From the NCBI GenBank assembly GCA_945290265.1, contig CALYQW010000017.1, forward strand, positions 1 to 64,000: a DNA stretch of 64,000 nt. The letters are read 5' to 3'. The position numbers and the translations under genes are program-made. This document shows positions 45,139 to 56,044 of the stretch, in pieces. Source of the DNA: an uncultured Erwinia sp. Lineage in GTDB: Bacteria > Pseudomonadota > Gammaproteobacteria > Enterobacterales > Enterobacteriaceae. The notes under the pieces are model-generated. The model was not told where the DNA came from, did no database searches, and was given only the letters and a program-made list of their open reading frames with translations. Numbering within the stretch: the first letter of the stretch is position 1; each line of letters starts with the position of its first letter.

Positions 45139-46737
45139 ATGGCTTCTGATTTACGTCTTAATTATGATGTATTGATCTCAGGCAGCGGTGCGGCAGGCCT
45201 TTCGTTGGCATTACGTTTAGCAGGCAGCTGCCGGGTTTGTGTTCTGAGCAAAGGTGATGCGCACGAAGGCGCGACATTCTACGCTCAGGGCGGAATTGCC
45301 GCGGTTTTTGCCACCAGCGACAGTATTGAGGCACACGTTAGCGATACGCTAATTGCCGGAGACGGATTATGCGAACGGGAAGCATCGGTCTTTGTTGCAA
45401 GCCATGGGCGTCAGTGCGTACATTGGTTAATCGACTACGGGGTTGCATTTGATCTGCAGACAAGTGATGGCGTAGAACCCCACCACCATCTGACCCGTGA
45501 AGCCGGACACAGCCAGCGGCGTATTTTGCACAGTGCCGATGCCACCGGTAAAGCGGTGAGCCCCACCCTGCTCAGCCTGGCGCAGGCTCATCGCAATATT
45601 GATTTTCTTGCCCACCATCAGGCCATTGACCTGGTCAGTTCCCGGGGCGATCCTGCACGCATTGCCGGAGCCTGGGTTTGGGACAGTAAACAGCAAAAGA
45701 TTCTGTACTGCTCTGCCGGCATGGTGGTGCTGGCCACTGGCGGCGCATCTCAGGTTTATCAGTACAGCTCGACGCCATCTGTGGCCACCGGCGATGGCAT
45801 TGCGATGGCGTGGTGCGCTGGCTGTCGGGTGGCTAATCTGGAGTTTAACCAGTTCCATCCTACCAGCCTGTATCATCCCGAAGGCGGTAATTTTTTACTC
45901 AGTGAAGCACTGCGTGGTGAAGGTGCCTGGCTACGGCGTCCGGATGGCAGCCGCTTTATGCCTGATTAAGACTCGCGCGCTGAGCTGGCACCGCGCGATA
46001 TTGTCGCACGTGGTATTGACCGCAAAATGAAGCGGCTTAATGCCCCCTGTATGTATCTGGATATCAGCCATCAGCCGGCGGATTTTGTTCGTCGGTACTT
46101 TCCCACCATTTACCGTAAGCTGCTTACGCTGGGAATCGACCTTACCCGCCAGCCGGTGCCGATAGTGCCCGCCGCACACTATACCTGTGGCGGCGTGGTA
46201 GTTGATCGTCACGGGCGAACGGATATCGGCGGGTTATACGCCATTGGTGAAATCAGTTACAGCGGCTTATACGGCGCAAACCGGCTGGCATCCAACTCGC
46301 TGCTGGAATGTCTGGTGTATGGCTGGTCAGCCGCAGAGAATATCCTGCGCAATTTACCTTCACAGGCCGAACCGGTGCCTGCCCTACCCTCTGAAACGCG
46401 CCAGAACGCTAATCCGCGCGAGCGGCAGACGCAGTTAAACCGCCTGCGCAGCGAATTACAGCACATCATGTGGCAACAGGCTGGCATTGTGCGCAGCAGT
46501 GAACAGCTGATGCAGGCGCAGCGGGATATTCACCGACTGCAGCAGCAGATCGATGATCTGTACAGCGAGAGCAAGCTGTCCGTCAGCCTGCTTGAAGTGC
46601 GCAATCTGATGCTGGTGGCGGCACTGATGGTACGCAGCGCGCTGAGTCGCAAAGAGAGCCGGGAGCTGCACTATATTCTTGATTATCCGTCAGCGGCGCC
46701 CGGTGAGCCACAGCCAACCTTGCTGCAGCCGGATTAG
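45139..46737 (+). pseudogene. nadB: L-aspartate oxidase, interrupted by an in-frame stop
   Basis: NadB oxidises aspartate to iminoaspartate, the first step of de novo NAD synthesis. The frame starts at 45139 with the FAD-binding motif SGSGAAGLS and runs 276 codons to TAA at 45967-45969. Translation then continues in the same frame to 46737 (EIDTSRAEL-type context [15 protein letters not shown], then [17 protein letters not shown] and [12 protein letters not shown]). The stop stands where E. coli NadB has Phe in MPDFDERGEL. The full length (533 codons) matches the family, with no frameshift. The truncated protein lacks much of the active site, so NAD auxotrophy is predicted unless the stop is a sequencing error. 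Confidence 0.9.
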
Positions 46738-47471
46738 CGGTGCAGATAAAAATCGCGCGTCAGCTCGCAGTGCGTGCGGGAGTAATGCCCCTCTTCGGCG
46801 CGAATGGTCATGCTGTCATGCTGCCGTTCACCGGGCTGCAGCGACAGCGCCACCATCACCCGATTCTGCGGCCGGGAAGGTTTATCAGCAATATCGGTAC
46901 GGCGGCGCAGCGCCCAGCCCTGCTGTTCTGCCAGTGCAACCAGATTATTCCCCGCCTCCAGCGGCAGAATGACGCAAAACAACCCGTCAGGCTCAATCAG
47001 CCGCTGTGCGCATTCCAACAATACCTGGTGAGTCAGCCCGCCGGTATAGCGTGCTGAAGCCCGCTGTGGGCTGGCGCAGTCTGAACCCGGCGCAAAATAC
47101 GGCGGATTACTGACAATCAGTGCATAGCGCCGGTTACAATGCTGAGACCAGTGGATAATATCGCCCTGTTCAATCTGTATCCGTCCGGCCCAGGGTGATG
47201 CGGCCGCATTTTCCTGCGCCTGGCTGGCGGCGTCCTGGTCCAGCTCCACGCCCTCAATCATCACCTCTGCCGTGCAGCGCTGTGCCAGCATCAGGGCAAT
47301 TAATCCGCTTCCACAGCCAATATCCAGCACCGAACCACCAGCCGGAGGCGGTGCCCAGGCGCCCAGCAGCACGCCATCGGTGCCCACCTTCATGGCACAG
47401 CGATCGTGAGCGACAAAAAATTGTTTAAAGGTAAACCCGTTGGCGCGATATCTGGCTTTCTGTTGAGACAT
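46734..47471 (-). CDS. trmN: tRNA1(Val) (adenine(37)-N6)-methyltransferase TrmN6
   Basis: TrmN6 (YfiC) methylates A37 of tRNA1-Val. The start at 47471 ([18 protein letters not shown]) gives 245 residues, as in E. coli. The SAM-binding [17 protein letters not shown] and the catalytic NPPY ([11 protein letters not shown]) are present. It converges with nadB, overlapping by four bases, and is divergent from srmB, as in E. coli. Confidence 0.95.
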   Translation of the reverse strand: MSQQKARYRANGFTFKQFFVAHDRCAMKVGTDGVLLGAWAPPPAGGSVLDIGCGSGLIALMLAQRCTAEVMIEGVELDQDAASQAQENAAASPWAGRIQIEQGDIIHWSQHCNRRYALIVSNPPYFAPGSDCASPQRASARYTGGLTHQVLLECAQRLIEPDGLFCVILPLEAGNNLVALAEQQGWALRRRTDIADKPSRPQNRVMVALSLQPGERQHDSMTIRAEEGHYSRTHCELTRDFYLHR

Positions 47472-47603
47472 TTGACTGACCTGAAAGAGAAACCGCGCTA
47501 GCATAGGACAAACCTGAAGTCAGGAAAAGTCATTAACCTGATACAAACAGATGAAGATCGGATTCAATCTGTCTATAATCAGCGCCCCAAACTGAGGTAG
47601 CCC

Positions 47604-48935
47604 ATGACTGTAACCACATTTTCCGAACTCGAACTCGATGAAAGCCTGCTGGAAGCGCTGCAGGTTAAAGGCTTTACGCGCCCGACCGCAATTCAGGCGG
47701 CGGCAATTCCGCCGGCACTGGAGGGCCGTGACGTTCTGGGTTCGGCACCTACCGGTACAGGCAAAACTGCGGCCTATCTGCTGCCGGCTTTGCAGCATCT
47801 GCTGGACTTCCCGCGTAAGAAATCAGGCCCGCCACGCATTTTGATCCTGACTCCAACCCGCGAACTGGCAATGCAGGTGGCCGATCAGGCGCGTGAACTG
47901 GCAAAAAATACCCATCTGGATGTTGCCACTATCACCGGCGGCGTGGCGTTTATGAACCATGCGGAAGTGTTCAGCGAGAACCAGGATGTGGTGGTCGCCA
48001 CTACCGGACGCCTGCTGCAGTACATTAAAGAAGAAAACTTTGACTGCCGCGCGGTGGAGACCCTGATCCTCGATGAAGCCGACCGCATGCTGGATATGGG
48101 CTTTGCCCAGGATATTGAAACTATTGCTGCAGAAACCCGCTGGCGTAAACAGACGCTGCTGTTTTCCGCCACCCTGGAAGGCGAAGCGATCACCGATTTC
48201 GCCGAGCGTATTCTTAATGAACCGGTTGAAGTAGAAGCCGATCCGGCACGACGTGAGCGTAAAAAAATTCAGCAATGGTATTACCGCGCTGACGATGTCA
48301 AACATAAAACCGCGCTGCTGATCCATCTGATGAAGCAGCCGGAAGTGACCCGCGCCATCGTATTCGTCCGTAAACGTGAGCGGGTGCATGAACTCTGCGG
48401 CTGGCTGCGCGAAGCCGGGATTAACACCAGCTATCTGGAAGGCGAGCTGGTACAGGCGAAACGTAATGAAGCCATTAAGCGCGTGGTGGATGGTCGGGTT
48501 AATGTGCTGGTCGCCACCGATATTGCTGCACGCGGGATTGATATCGATGATGTCAGCCACGTTTTTAACTTCGATATGCCGCTGACCGCTGATACTTATC
48601 TGCACCGCATCGGTCGTACCGGGCGCGCCGGTAAAAAAGGGATTGCCATTTCTCTGGTGGAAGCACACGACCACCTGCTGCTGGGCAGAATCAGCCGCTA
48701 TATTAAAGAGCCGCTGAAGCCACGTACCATTGATGAACTGCGCCCGACAACGCGTTCGCCAAGTGAAAAGCTGAAAGGGAAACCATCAAAGAAAGTGCTG
48801 GCGAAGCGCAAAGAGCAGAAACAAAAAGACCACCAGGACGCGAAACCGCGCATCAAAAAACGCCATCGTGATACTAAAAATATTGGTAAACGCCGTAAGC
48901 CCGCGGGCAACGCACCAACCGGGAATGATGAATAA
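47604..48935 (+). CDS. srmB: DEAD-box RNA helicase SrmB
   Basis: SrmB is an ATP-dependent RNA helicase that helps early 50S assembly. The 443-residue protein has the Q motif region, Walker A PTGTGKTAAYLLPAL, LILDEADRMLD, SATLEG, and HRIGRTGRAGKKG. The C-terminal tail is strongly basic. A terminator follows at 48954-48980. Confidence 0.97.
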   Translation: MTVTTFSELELDESLLEALQVKGFTRPTAIQAAAIPPALEGRDVLGSAPTGTGKTAAYLLPALQHLLDFPRKKSGPPRILILTPTRELAMQVADQARELAKNTHLDVATITGGVAFMNHAEVFSENQDVVVATTGRLLQYIKEENFDCRAVETLILDEADRMLDMGFAQDIETIAAETRWRKQTLLFSATLEGEAITDFAERILNEPVEVEADPARRERKKIQQWYYRADDVKHKTALLIHLMKQPEVTRAIVFVRKRERVHELCGWLREAGINTSYLEGELVQAKRNEAIKRVVDGRVNVLVATDIAARGIDIDDVSHVFNFDMPLTADTYLHRIGRTGRAGKKGIAISLVEAHDHLLLGRISRYIKEPLKPRTIDELRPTTRSPSEKLKGKPSKKVLAKRKEQKQKDHQDAKPRIKKRHRDTKNIGKRRKPAGNAPTGNDE

Positions 48936-48953
48936 CTGCTCAGCAGATAAAAA

Positions 48954-48980
48954 AACCGCCGTGATAATGGCGGTTTTTTT
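48954..48980 (+). terminator. Terminator after srmB
   Basis: AACCGCC pairs with GGCGGTT around gtgataat, followed by a T run. It lies about 20 bases after the srmB stop. Confidence 0.9.
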
Positions 48981-49162
48981 AATACTTAAACAATCGAAAC
49001 AATCAGTAATAGCCAGACTACGTCGCAGAGCCTGAAATAGTCATTTTTTTTTGACAGCACTGCAAAATAATACATCCATTAAACTAATTTTTAACACTTT
49101 TTACCGTCATTTTTACTGCTAAATAAAACAGCACCTCGACAAAAATCTGTCAGCCTGAGCGC

Positions 49163-49544
49163 CTACAGACTTTCAGTAAAGGTGCGGGTAATCACATCAC
49201 GCTGCTGTTCCGGGGTCAGAGAGTTAAAAGGCACCGCGTAACCTGAAACGCGGATGGTCAGCTGCAGATATTTTTCCGGGTGTTTTACCGCTTCTTCCAA
49301 AGTTTCGTGGCTCAGCACGTTAACATTCAGATGCTGCACCCTTCAATCCGCACCTGTGGTTTAACTTCCAGCGGAATTTCACGGTAAGCAAACTGACCCA
49401 GCTAGCTGACCGGCAGCACACTGTCTTCGCTGTAACCTGCTTTGGCACACACGCAGCGTACTTCTATTTTTCATCATCCAGCAACCGCAACGAATTCAGC
49501 AGCGCGCTGTTTTTGGCTTCAGTAATTTGGATTCCGGTAATCAT
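49163..49544 (-). pseudogene. grcA: Autonomous glycyl radical cofactor GrcA, decayed
   Basis: GrcA (YfiD) replaces the glycyl-radical part of damaged pyruvate formate-lyase under anaerobic or acid stress. The remnant starts MITGIQITEAKNSALLNSL and ends [17 protein letters not shown], at the expected place between srmB and ung. I count three lesions: a one-base deletion near 49466-49471, an in-frame TAG at 49402-49404, and a one-base deletion near 49338. Total length is 382 bases against 384 for an intact gene, consistent with two deletions. The glycyl radical segment RVSGYAV is still readable. Confidence 0.92.
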
Positions 49545-49951
49545 ATAATGCCTCCCAGGCGGTTAGATGCGATTGACTCCGCAATTACTTCAGTCACCAG
49601 CAAACAGCCTGACAACGAAGGAGCGGGGCCTGCATCAGATGTAATAAAACAGGCAATCCCATCGGCAGTTATTGGCAAGGTTAGTGCAGCAAAACAACAA
49701 CCTGAACAAACAGCCAGCCTGAACAGGATATATTCTGTTCATCTGCATAACAGTGGACAGCGGCGGCTGTTTTGATACAAATCAAGCTCAGGCCGCCGGG
49801 TTTGGCGGATGGTTTTATAACCATCTGGTTTACATCATTTTTTCTGAAAGCTGAATTTAAGTTTTCTTTTATAAATTCAATTATTTTTTAAGTACCCCGC
49901 GCGCGCTGAGCACGTTAAGCTATATCTCTTACTGAGATAAAGGAGACGGTG
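49545..49951. other. grcA-ung intergenic region
   Basis: About 400 bases between the broken grcA and ung. It holds a perfect FNR box at 49772-49785 and an AT-rich stretch at 49838-49890, which may include the ung promoter. AAGGAG before 49952 is the ung ribosome binding site. An 82-codon plus-strand frame crosses it but lacks coding character. Confidence 0.5.
49772..49785. promoter_or_regulatory. Perfect FNR box (relic of grcA control)
   Basis: TTGAT-acaa-ATCAA matches the FNR consensus TTGAT-N4-ATCAA exactly. It lies about 230 bases upstream of the grcA start. E. coli grcA is strongly FNR-activated from two upstream sites, so this is probably its former activator site. It could instead act on ung, about 170 bases away, but I know of no such control. 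Confidence 0.75.
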
Positions 49952-50623
49952 ATGGGCAACACCATAACCTGGCACGATGTGCTGGCTGAGGAAAAAGAGA
50001 AACCCTATTTTCGTGATACCCTGGCCGCTGTCGCCGCCGAGCGCGCGGCAGGAAAAACCATTTATCCGCCGCAGAAGGATGTATTTAATGCCTTCCGTCT
50101 GACCGAACTGGGGGACGTAAAAGTGGTGATCCTTGGGCAGGATCCGTATCACGGCCCAAATCAGGCGCACGGGCTGGCGTTTTCGGTGCTGCCGGGGGTG
50201 GCGGTGCCGCCGTCGCTGGTGAATATCTATAAAGAACTGGCGACCGATATTCCTGGCTTTGTGCGCCCCGATCACGGCTTTCTGGAGAGCTGGTCGCAGC
50301 AGGGAGTGCTGTTGTTAAATACCGTGCTGACCGTTGCCGCAGGCCAGGCGCATTCTCATGCTAAATTTGGCTGGGAAACCTTTACCGACCGGGTGATCGC
50401 CGCGATTAATCAGCATCGTGAAGGAGTGGTTTTTTTGCTGTGGGGCTCACATGCTCAGAAAAAAGGCAGCATTATTGACAGGCAAAGGCACCATGTGTTG
50501 CAGGCACCACACCCTTCTCCGCTGTCAGCACACCGTGGTTTTTTTGGCAGCGGGCATTTCTCGAAAACTAATCAGTGGCTGATTGAGCACGGCGGAGAGC
50601 CGATTAACTGGGCAATGTCATAA
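49952..50623 (+). CDS. ung: Uracil-DNA glycosylase
   Basis: Ung removes uracil from DNA. I use the ATG at 49952 (after a GTG) with AAGGAG upstream, giving 223 residues. The catalytic water-activating motif [17 protein letters not shown] and the DNA-binding [13 protein letters not shown] are intact. It converges with grpE across a shared terminator. Confidence 0.97.
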   Translation: MGNTITWHDVLAEEKEKPYFRDTLAAVAAERAAGKTIYPPQKDVFNAFRLTELGDVKVVILGQDPYHGPNQAHGLAFSVLPGVAVPPSLVNIYKELATDIPGFVRPDHGFLESWSQQGVLLLNTVLTVAAGQAHSHAKFGWETFTDRVIAAINQHREGVVFLLWGSHAQKKGSIIDRQRHHVLQAPHPSPLSAHRGFFGSGHFSKTNQWLIEHGGEPINWAMS

Positions 50624-50656
50624 CGCTGGCGCGTTGGTTGCAAAACTTTCAAAACA

Positions 50657-50683
50657 AAAGCCCTGGCTGATCACCAGGGCTTT
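50657..50683. terminator. Bidirectional terminator between ung and grpE
   Basis: AAAGCCCTGG pairs with CCAGGGCTTT around ctgatca. It lies between the convergent ends of ung and grpE and can serve both. Confidence 0.85.
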
Positions 50684-50729
50684 GTTAGCAATCTGAGCGC
50701 TCTGCGGTGCTTAGCGATCTCTGTCCGGC

Positions 50730-51311
50730 TTAGCTTTTGGCTTTAGACACGGCCACCATCGCCGGACGTAACAGACGGCCATTCAGGGTATAGCCGCGCT
50801 GCATCACCATCAGTACGTGGTTAGGATCTACCTCTGCAGACTCCATCATCGACATCGCCTGATGTACGTCCGGGTTAAATGGCACATGGGTTTCACCGAC
50901 CACTTCCACACCAAACTTGCGTACCGCATCCAGCAGCGATTTCATCGTCAGCTCGATGCCTTCAATCATCGCCGCCAGTTCCGGATTGGATTTGTCAGCC
51001 AGCTCCAGCGCACGCTCCAGGCTGTCGATCACCGGCAGTAGCTCGTTAGCAAATTTCTCCAGCGCAAATTTATGCGCTTTTTCTACATCCAGCTCAGCAC
51101 GGCGTCGAATGTTTTCAATTTCAGCCTGCGCTCGCAATTGCGCATCGCGTACACCGCCCTGGGATACCTCCAGCTGGGCTTCCAGCTCTGCAATGCGCCC
51201 ATCACGCGGATCCACCACATCTGCCGTCTCCGCGTCCTGATTTTTTACCTGCTCCATCTCAATTTCGTCTGAGACTTGCTCGTTTGAGGTGTTCTGATCT
51301 TTACTACTCAT
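50730..51311 (-). CDS. grpE: Nucleotide exchange factor GrpE
   Basis: GrpE releases ADP from DnaK. The 193-residue protein has an acidic N-terminus, a long coiled coil (about 40-90, with [21 protein letters not shown]) and a C-terminal beta domain ending [13 protein letters not shown] clear heat-shock promoter lies upstream. It is divergent from nadK, as in E. coli. Confidence 0.97.
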   Translation of the reverse strand: MSSKDQNTSNEQVSDEIEMEQVKNQDAETADVVDPRDGRIAELEAQLEVSQGGVRDAQLRAQAEIENIRRRAELDVEKAHKFALEKFANELLPVIDSLERALELADKSNPELAAMIEGIELTMKSLLDAVRKFGVEVVGETHVPFNPDVHQAMSMMESAEVDPNHVLMVMQRGYTLNGRLLRPAMVAVSKAKS

Positions 51312-51355
51312 GAATTTCTCCGCGTTTGTGCATATTCATTGCGCTGGTTCGATTA

Positions 51356-51383
51356 TTATGGGGATCGTAATCGTAGTTTCAAG
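51356..51383 (-). promoter_or_regulatory. Sigma32 heat-shock promoter of grpE
   Basis: On the minus strand CTTGAA (51383-51378) is followed after 14 bases by CCCCATAA (51363-51356), matching the sigma32 -35 and -10 consensus. It lies 45 bases upstream of the grpE start. Confidence 0.9.
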
Positions 51384-51434
51384 GGAACCGACCATATTGT
51401 CGGGATAGTTTACCCGGTAAGGAGTAGCAGTAGT

Positions 51435-52313
51435 ATGAATACCCGCTTTAACTGCATAGGGATCGTCGGTCACCCACGACATCCGACCGCTCTGAGTACC
51501 CATGAGATGCTATATCACTGGCTGGTGTCCAGAGGTTACCAGGTGATTATTGAGCAACAGATCGCCCGTGAGCTGAAACTGGAGGGCGTCGCCACCGGTT
51601 CCCTTGCCGAGATAGGCCAGCAGGCCGATCTGGCCGTGGTCGTTGGCGGTGACGGTAATATGCTGGGTGCCGCCCGGGTACTGGCGCGCCATGATATTAA
51701 AGTGATTGGCATCAACCGCGGTAACCTTGGCTTTCTGACCGATCTCGACCCGGACAATGCCCGCCAGCAGCTGGCAGATGTGCTGGAAGGAGAATACTTC
51801 AGCGAAAAGCGTTTTCTGCTGGAAGCGCAGGTGTGCCGCCAGTCAGGACAGCCACGCAGCGGAACTGCGATTAATGAGGTGGTACTGCACCCCGGCAAAG
51901 TGGCGCATATGATTGAGTTTGAGGTGTATATTGATGAAACTTTTGCCTTCTCGCAGCGCTCAGATGGTCTGATTATCTCCACGCCAACAGGTTCAACTGC
52001 CTATTCGCTCTCTGCCGGTGGCCCTATCCTCACCCCTTCTCTGGATGCCATTGCGCTGGTGCCGATGTTCCCCCATACGCTTTCCGCCCGACCGCTGGTG
52101 ATTAACAGCAGCAGTACCATTCGCCTGCGTTTTACCCATATTCGTGGCGACCTGGAAATCAGCTGTGACAGCCAGATTGCGCTACCGGTGCGCGAGGGAG
52201 AGGAAGTGTTAATCCAGCGCAGCTGGTATCATCTGAATCTGATACACCCAAAAAATTATAATTACTTCAATACATTAAGCTCAAAGCTCGGATGGTCTAA
52301 AAAATTATTCTAA
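51435..52313 (+). CDS. nadK: NAD kinase
   Basis: NadK phosphorylates NAD to NADP. The start at 51435 ([17 protein letters not shown]) gives 292 residues, as in E. coli. The GGDGN motif ([16 protein letters not shown]) and the NAD-binding [17 protein letters not shown] are intact. This gene is needed however NAD is made, so its survival next to a dead nadB fits reliance on salvage. Confidence 0.97.
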   Translation: MNTRFNCIGIVGHPRHPTALSTHEMLYHWLVSRGYQVIIEQQIARELKLEGVATGSLAEIGQQADLAVVVGGDGNMLGAARVLARHDIKVIGINRGNLGFLTDLDPDNARQQLADVLEGEYFSEKRFLLEAQVCRQSGQPRSGTAINEVVLHPGKVAHMIEFEVYIDETFAFSQRSDGLIISTPTGSTAYSLSAGGPILTPSLDAIALVPMFPHTLSARPLVINSSSTIRLRFTHIRGDLEISCDSQIALPVREGEEVLIQRSWYHLNLIHPKNYNYFNTLSSKLGWSKKLF

Positions 52314-52330
52314 AAAACTCCATTCTGCTT

Positions 52331-52350
52331 TACTGGTTATAAAACCAGTA
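52331..52350 (+). promoter_or_regulatory. LexA-like SOS box upstream of recN
   Basis: TACTGGTTATAAAACCAGTA is a perfect 20-base palindrome-like box of the LexA type, although the core is CTGG/CCAG rather than CTGT/ACAG. A weaker CTGT-containing site follows at about 52354. E. coli recN has two LexA boxes in the same place. Confidence 0.7.
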
Positions 52351-52398
52351 TATACTGTACGTAAAACCATACGTGTGTTTACATACAGGAGTCCAGGC

Positions 52399-54060
52399 AT
52401 GCTGGCACAACTCACCATTAGTAATTTTGCTATTGTTCACGAACTGGAGATCGACTTTCAGCGTGGTATGACGGCAATTACCGGCGAAACCGGTGCAGGT
52501 AAGTCCATTGCAATTGATGCTCTGGGCCTCTGTCTCGGCGGCCGCGCGGAAGCCGATATGGTGCGTCAGGGTGCCAGCCGGGCCGATATCTGCGCCTGCT
52601 TTTCACTGAGAGATGCTCCTTCCGCCCGCCAGTGGCTGCTGGATAACCAGCTGGATGATGGTCAGGAATGCCTGCTGCGCCGGGTGATTAACAGCGATGG
52701 TCGTTCACGCGGTTTTATCAATGGCACCGCCGTACCGCTCTCGCAATTGCGTGAGCTGGGACAAGCCCTGATTCAGATCCACGGTCAGCATACTCATCAG
52801 CAGCTGCTGAAACCGGAACATCAGAAGCACCTGCTGGATGCCTACGCCGGTGAAAACCAGCTGCTGCAGGAGATGGCACACAGCTATCGCCAATGGCATC
52901 AGAGCTGCCGTGCGCTGGCCAGCCATCAGCAGCAGACCCAGGAGCGTGAAGCGCGCCGTGAACTGCTGCAATACCAGCTGAAAGAGTTAAATGAATTCGC
53001 CCCGGTGTGCGGCGAATATCAGCAGATTGATGAAGAGTACAAGCGCCTGGCAAACAGTGGTCAGCTGCTCTCTGTCAGCCAGCAGGCGCTGCTGATGCTG
53101 GCTGATGGTGAAGAAAATAATCTGCAAAGCCAGTTGTACAGCACCCGTCAACTGTTGTCAGAACTGGCGGAAATGGATGAAAAGTTGGGCGACGTCTCCG
53201 GTATGTTGGAAGAAGCCGCTATCCAGATCAGCGAAGCCAGTGATGAACTGCGTCATTACTGCGACCGTCTCGATCTTGATCCCAACCGGCTGCAGGAACT
53301 GGAACAGCGGTTGTCGCGCCAGATTTCGCTGGCGCGTAAACATCATATTGCCCCGGAAGAACTGCCCACCTTTTATCAGCGACTGCTGGCGGAGCAACAG
53401 CTGCTGGAACAGCAGGAAAGCGCTCAGGAAGAACTGAGCCAGGCCGTCAGTGCACATCATCATGCCGCGCTAAGCTGCGCTGAGCGTCTGCATCAGCGGC
53501 GGGCACACTTTGCCAGCGAGCTGGGCCAGTTAATCACGCAGAGTATGCACCTGCTTTCCATGCCGCATGGCCGTCTGGAAATTGAGGTGCGATTCAATGC
53601 CGAACATCTGACGGCGGAGGGTGCCGATCGCATCGACTTCCGCGTCAGCACCAACCCCGGCCAGCCGCTGCAGGGGCTGGCGAAAGTGGCCTCCGGCGGA
53701 GAACTGTCGCGTATCGCGCTGGCGATTCAGGTGATCACCGCGCAGAAAATGGATACTCCGGCGCTGATTTTTGACGAAGTGGATGTCGGCATCAGCGGCC
53801 CGACAGCTGCGATTGTCGGCAAAATGCTGCGTCAGCTGGGAGACTCCACGCAGGTGATGTGCGTTACCCACCTGCCTCAGGTAGCCGGCTGTGGCCATCA
53901 GCATTTCTTTGTCAGCAAAGAAACCGATGGTGAGATGACTGAAACCCGGATGATCCCGCTGGATAAACGCGCCAGACTGCAGGAACTGGCACGCTTACTG
54001 GGCGGCAGCGAAGTCACCCGTAACACCCTGGCGAACGCAAAAGAGCTGCTGGCAGCCTGA
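52399..54060 (+). CDS. recN: DNA repair protein RecN
   Basis: RecN is an SMC-like ATPase induced by DNA damage that holds sister chromosomes together during double-strand break repair. The start at 52399 ([20 protein letters not shown]) gives 553 residues. Walker [16 protein letters not shown], the signature [14 protein letters not shown] and Walker [11 protein letters not shown] flank a coiled-coil centre (about 150-360). Position between nadK and bamE is standard. Confidence 0.97.
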   Translation: MLAQLTISNFAIVHELEIDFQRGMTAITGETGAGKSIAIDALGLCLGGRAEADMVRQGASRADICACFSLRDAPSARQWLLDNQLDDGQECLLRRVINSDGRSRGFINGTAVPLSQLRELGQALIQIHGQHTHQQLLKPEHQKHLLDAYAGENQLLQEMAHSYRQWHQSCRALASHQQQTQEREARRELLQYQLKELNEFAPVCGEYQQIDEEYKRLANSGQLLSVSQQALLMLADGEENNLQSQLYSTRQLLSELAEMDEKLGDVSGMLEEAAIQISEASDELRHYCDRLDLDPNRLQELEQRLSRQISLARKHHIAPEELPTFYQRLLAEQQLLEQQESAQEELSQAVSAHHHAALSCAERLHQRRAHFASELGQLITQSMHLLSMPHGRLEIEVRFNAEHLTAEGADRIDFRVSTNPGQPLQGLAKVASGGELSRIALAIQVITAQKMDTPALIFDEVDVGISGPTAAIVGKMLRQLGDSTQVMCVTHLPQVAGCGHQHFFVSKETDGEMTETRMIPLDKRARLQELARLLGGSEVTRNTLANAKELLAA

Positions 54061-54246
54061 GTACGGCACTTTTTTTACCGTTGGTGGTCATATCCATGCT
54101 TCACAGAGGTTTTAAACTGCGGAAAGGTTTATTATCATCGACAACTTACGCTGCTTACGTAGTTGTACACTGATATCCCCGACTCACCGAAGATTACTTT
54201 GATCGGCCGGGGAGACGAATATCGCCACAAAGGAATAAACATACTT

Positions 54247-54594
54247 ATGCGCTGTAAAACGCTGACTGCTGCTGCGGTGGTTCTTCTGATGATGACTGCG
54301 GGATGTTCCACTATGGAGCGCGTAGTTTACCGGCCTGATATCAACCAGGGTAACTATCTGGTTGCCACTGATGTCGCCAAAATTCATACCGGTATGACCC
54401 AGCAACAGGTTGCCTATACTCTGGGGACGCCAATGATGCAGGATCCGTTTGGGGCGAGCGTCTGGTACTATGTGTTCCGCCAGCAGCCGGGCCATGAAGC
54501 GGTAAAACAGCTGACGCTGACGCTGACCTTTGACAGCAAAGGTACCCTGACCAATATTGATAACAAACCAGCGTTATCCGGCAGCGAAGGCTGA
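54247..54594 (+). CDS. bamE: Outer membrane assembly lipoprotein BamE
   Basis: BamE is a small lipoprotein of the BAM complex. The start at 54247 ([20 protein letters not shown]) gives 115 residues, with lipobox TAGC (Cys20) and the conserved [11 protein letters not shown]. The longer frame to 54163 is upstream sequence. A terminator follows at 54620-54647. Confidence 0.96.
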   Translation: MRCKTLTAAAVVLLMMTAGCSTMERVVYRPDINQGNYLVATDVAKIHTGMTQQQVAYTLGTPMMQDPFGASVWYYVFRQQPGHEAVKQLTLTLTFDSKGTLTNIDNKPALSGSEG

Positions 54595-54619
54595 AGCCCT
54601 GCTGTCAGCAGAGGATAAG

Positions 54620-54647
54620 ATAAGGCGCGTTATGCGCCTTATTTTTT
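54620..54647 (+). terminator. Terminator after bamE
   Basis: AAGGCGC pairs with GCGCCTT around gttat, followed by ATTTTTT. It overlaps the 3' end of the convergent rnfH. Confidence 0.8.
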
Positions 54648-54926
54648 GGCTGCGCGTTCTGCGCGCTGACGACGGAGTTCTTTCGGGTCGGCAATCAGCG
54701 GACGATAGATCTCGATACGATCGCCGCTCTGCACCGGATCGTGCAGCTTTACCTGACGGCTGAAAATCCCGACCTTATTCTGCTTCAAATCAATATCAGT
54801 GCGTAACTCCAGCAGCCCGGAGGCAACGATTGCCCGCTCCACGCTGCTGCCCTCTTCCAGTTTCACCGTATAAAGATACTGCTTTTCCGGCAGGGCATAG
54901 ACCACTTCCACCGCGATCTCAGGCAC
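54639..54926 (-). CDS. rnfH: RnfH family ubiquitin-like protein
   Basis: The 95-residue protein (RatB/YfjF in E. coli) has a beta-grasp, ubiquitin-like fold ([47 protein letters not shown]). It is the partner gene of ratA, which it overlaps by eight bases. The pair is often compared with toxin-antitoxin systems, but an antitoxin role is not established. Confidence 0.93.
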   Translation of the reverse strand: MPEIAVEVVYALPEKQYLYTVKLEEGSSVERAIVASGLLELRTDIDLKQNKVGIFSRQVKLHDPVQSGDRIEIYRPLIADPKELRRQRAERAAKK

Positions 54927-55353
54927 TGTAAACCTCTTTTGCTCGCTGGGTGAACGCCTGCACCATGCTACTGGCCAGCTCTTTAAAAATCCGCCCGAAT
55001 GCCAGCTCTACCAGCATATTGGTGAATTCAAAGTCCAGACTCAGCTCCACCTTGCAGGCATCTTCACTCAGCGAGGTAAAACGCCAGCCGCCGCTCAGCT
55101 TACGGAACGGGCCATCGACCAGCTGCATCTGAATACTCTGATTATCCGTCAGGGTATTACGGGTAACAAAGGTCTTACTGATCCCTGCCTTAGACACATC
55201 CACCGCCGCCGTCATTTCACCGGCGCTGGCTTCCAGTACCCGACTGCCGGTACAACCTGGTAGAAACTGCGGGTAACTGTCGACATCGTTCACTAAACGG
55301 TACATCTGCTCAGCGCTGTAAGGCACCAGTGCAGAGCGACTAATCTGGGACAT
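54919..55353 (-). CDS. ratA: RatA (START/polyketide cyclase-like) ribosome-associated protein
   Basis: The 144-residue protein has the coenzyme Q-binding/START fold; E. coli RatA was reported to block 70S ribosome formation when overproduced. I chose 55353 ([18 protein letters not shown]) with AGGA upstream; the frame also opens at 55368 or 55359. It is divergent from smpB, as in E. coli. Confidence 0.92.
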   Translation of the reverse strand: MSQISRSALVPYSAEQMYRLVNDVDSYPQFLPGCTGSRVLEASAGEMTAAVDVSKAGISKTFVTRNTLTDNQSIQMQLVDGPFRKLSGGWRFTSLSEDACKVELSLDFEFTNMLVELAFGRIFKELASSMVQAFTQRAKEVYSA

Positions 55354-55512
55354 ATGCATTCCTGTCAATTCTGAAACTCACAAATAATACCATTGCCGTC
55401 ATGTAAACAAAAATTCTCTGCGGCCATCCTTCTGCTAGAATACCTTTTTCCCTGCGGTGCGGTGTTACAGGGGATGCCAATAATCACCGCTTCATGTAGA
55501 CTAAGTGGCACT

Positions 55513-55995
55513 ATGAAAAAGAAAAAAGCACATAAACCCGGTTCCGCGACCATTGCCATGAACAAGCGGGCGCGCCACGAATACTTTATTGAAGAAGAGT
55601 TCGAGGCCGGCCTTTCGCTACAGGGATGGGAAGTCAAATCACTGCGTGCAGGTAAAGCCAATATCAGCGACAGCTATATCCTGCTGCGCGATGGCGAAGC
55701 GTTCCTGTTCGGCTCTACATTCCAGCCATTAAGCGTGGCGTCGTCGCATATCGTTTGCGATCCTACCCGCAACCGCAAATTGCTGCTAAAACAGCGCGAG
55801 CTGGATACGCTGTTTGGTAAGGCCAACCGTGACGGTTACACCATTGTGGCGCTGTCGATGTACTGGAAAAACGCCTGGGCCAAGCTGAAAATTGGCCTGG
55901 CTAAAGGTAAGAAAGAGCACGATAAACGCGATGATATTAAAGATCGCGAGTGGAAGCTGGATAAAGCGCGCATTATGAAGCACGCCAACCGCTAA
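55513..55995 (+). CDS. smpB: SsrA-binding protein SmpB
   Basis: SmpB binds tmRNA and rescues stalled ribosomes. The start at 55513 ([24 protein letters not shown] region) gives 160 residues, equal to E. coli. The core [18 protein letters not shown] and the basic C-terminal tail ([17 protein letters not shown]) are intact. ssrA follows 49 bases downstream. Confidence 0.97.
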   Translation: MKKKKAHKPGSATIAMNKRARHEYFIEEEFEAGLSLQGWEVKSLRAGKANISDSYILLRDGEAFLFGSTFQPLSVASSHIVCDPTRNRKLLLKQRELDTLFGKANRDGYTIVALSMYWKNAWAKLKIGLAKGKKEHDKRDDIKDREWKLDKARIMKHANR

Positions 55996-56044
55996 ACCAC
56001 TGGCGCTGCAACAGAGTTTTCTGCTATAGTAACCGACAGTACTT

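Noticed and set aside
49527-49775. 82-codon plus-strand frame between grcA and ung
   Set aside because: It begins within the antisense of grcA, has no recognisable product or ribosome binding site, and covers the FNR box.
54639-55353. rnfH-ratA as a new toxin-antitoxin module
   Set aside because: This is the conserved core gene pair found beside smpB in most enterobacteria; nothing unusual is visible.
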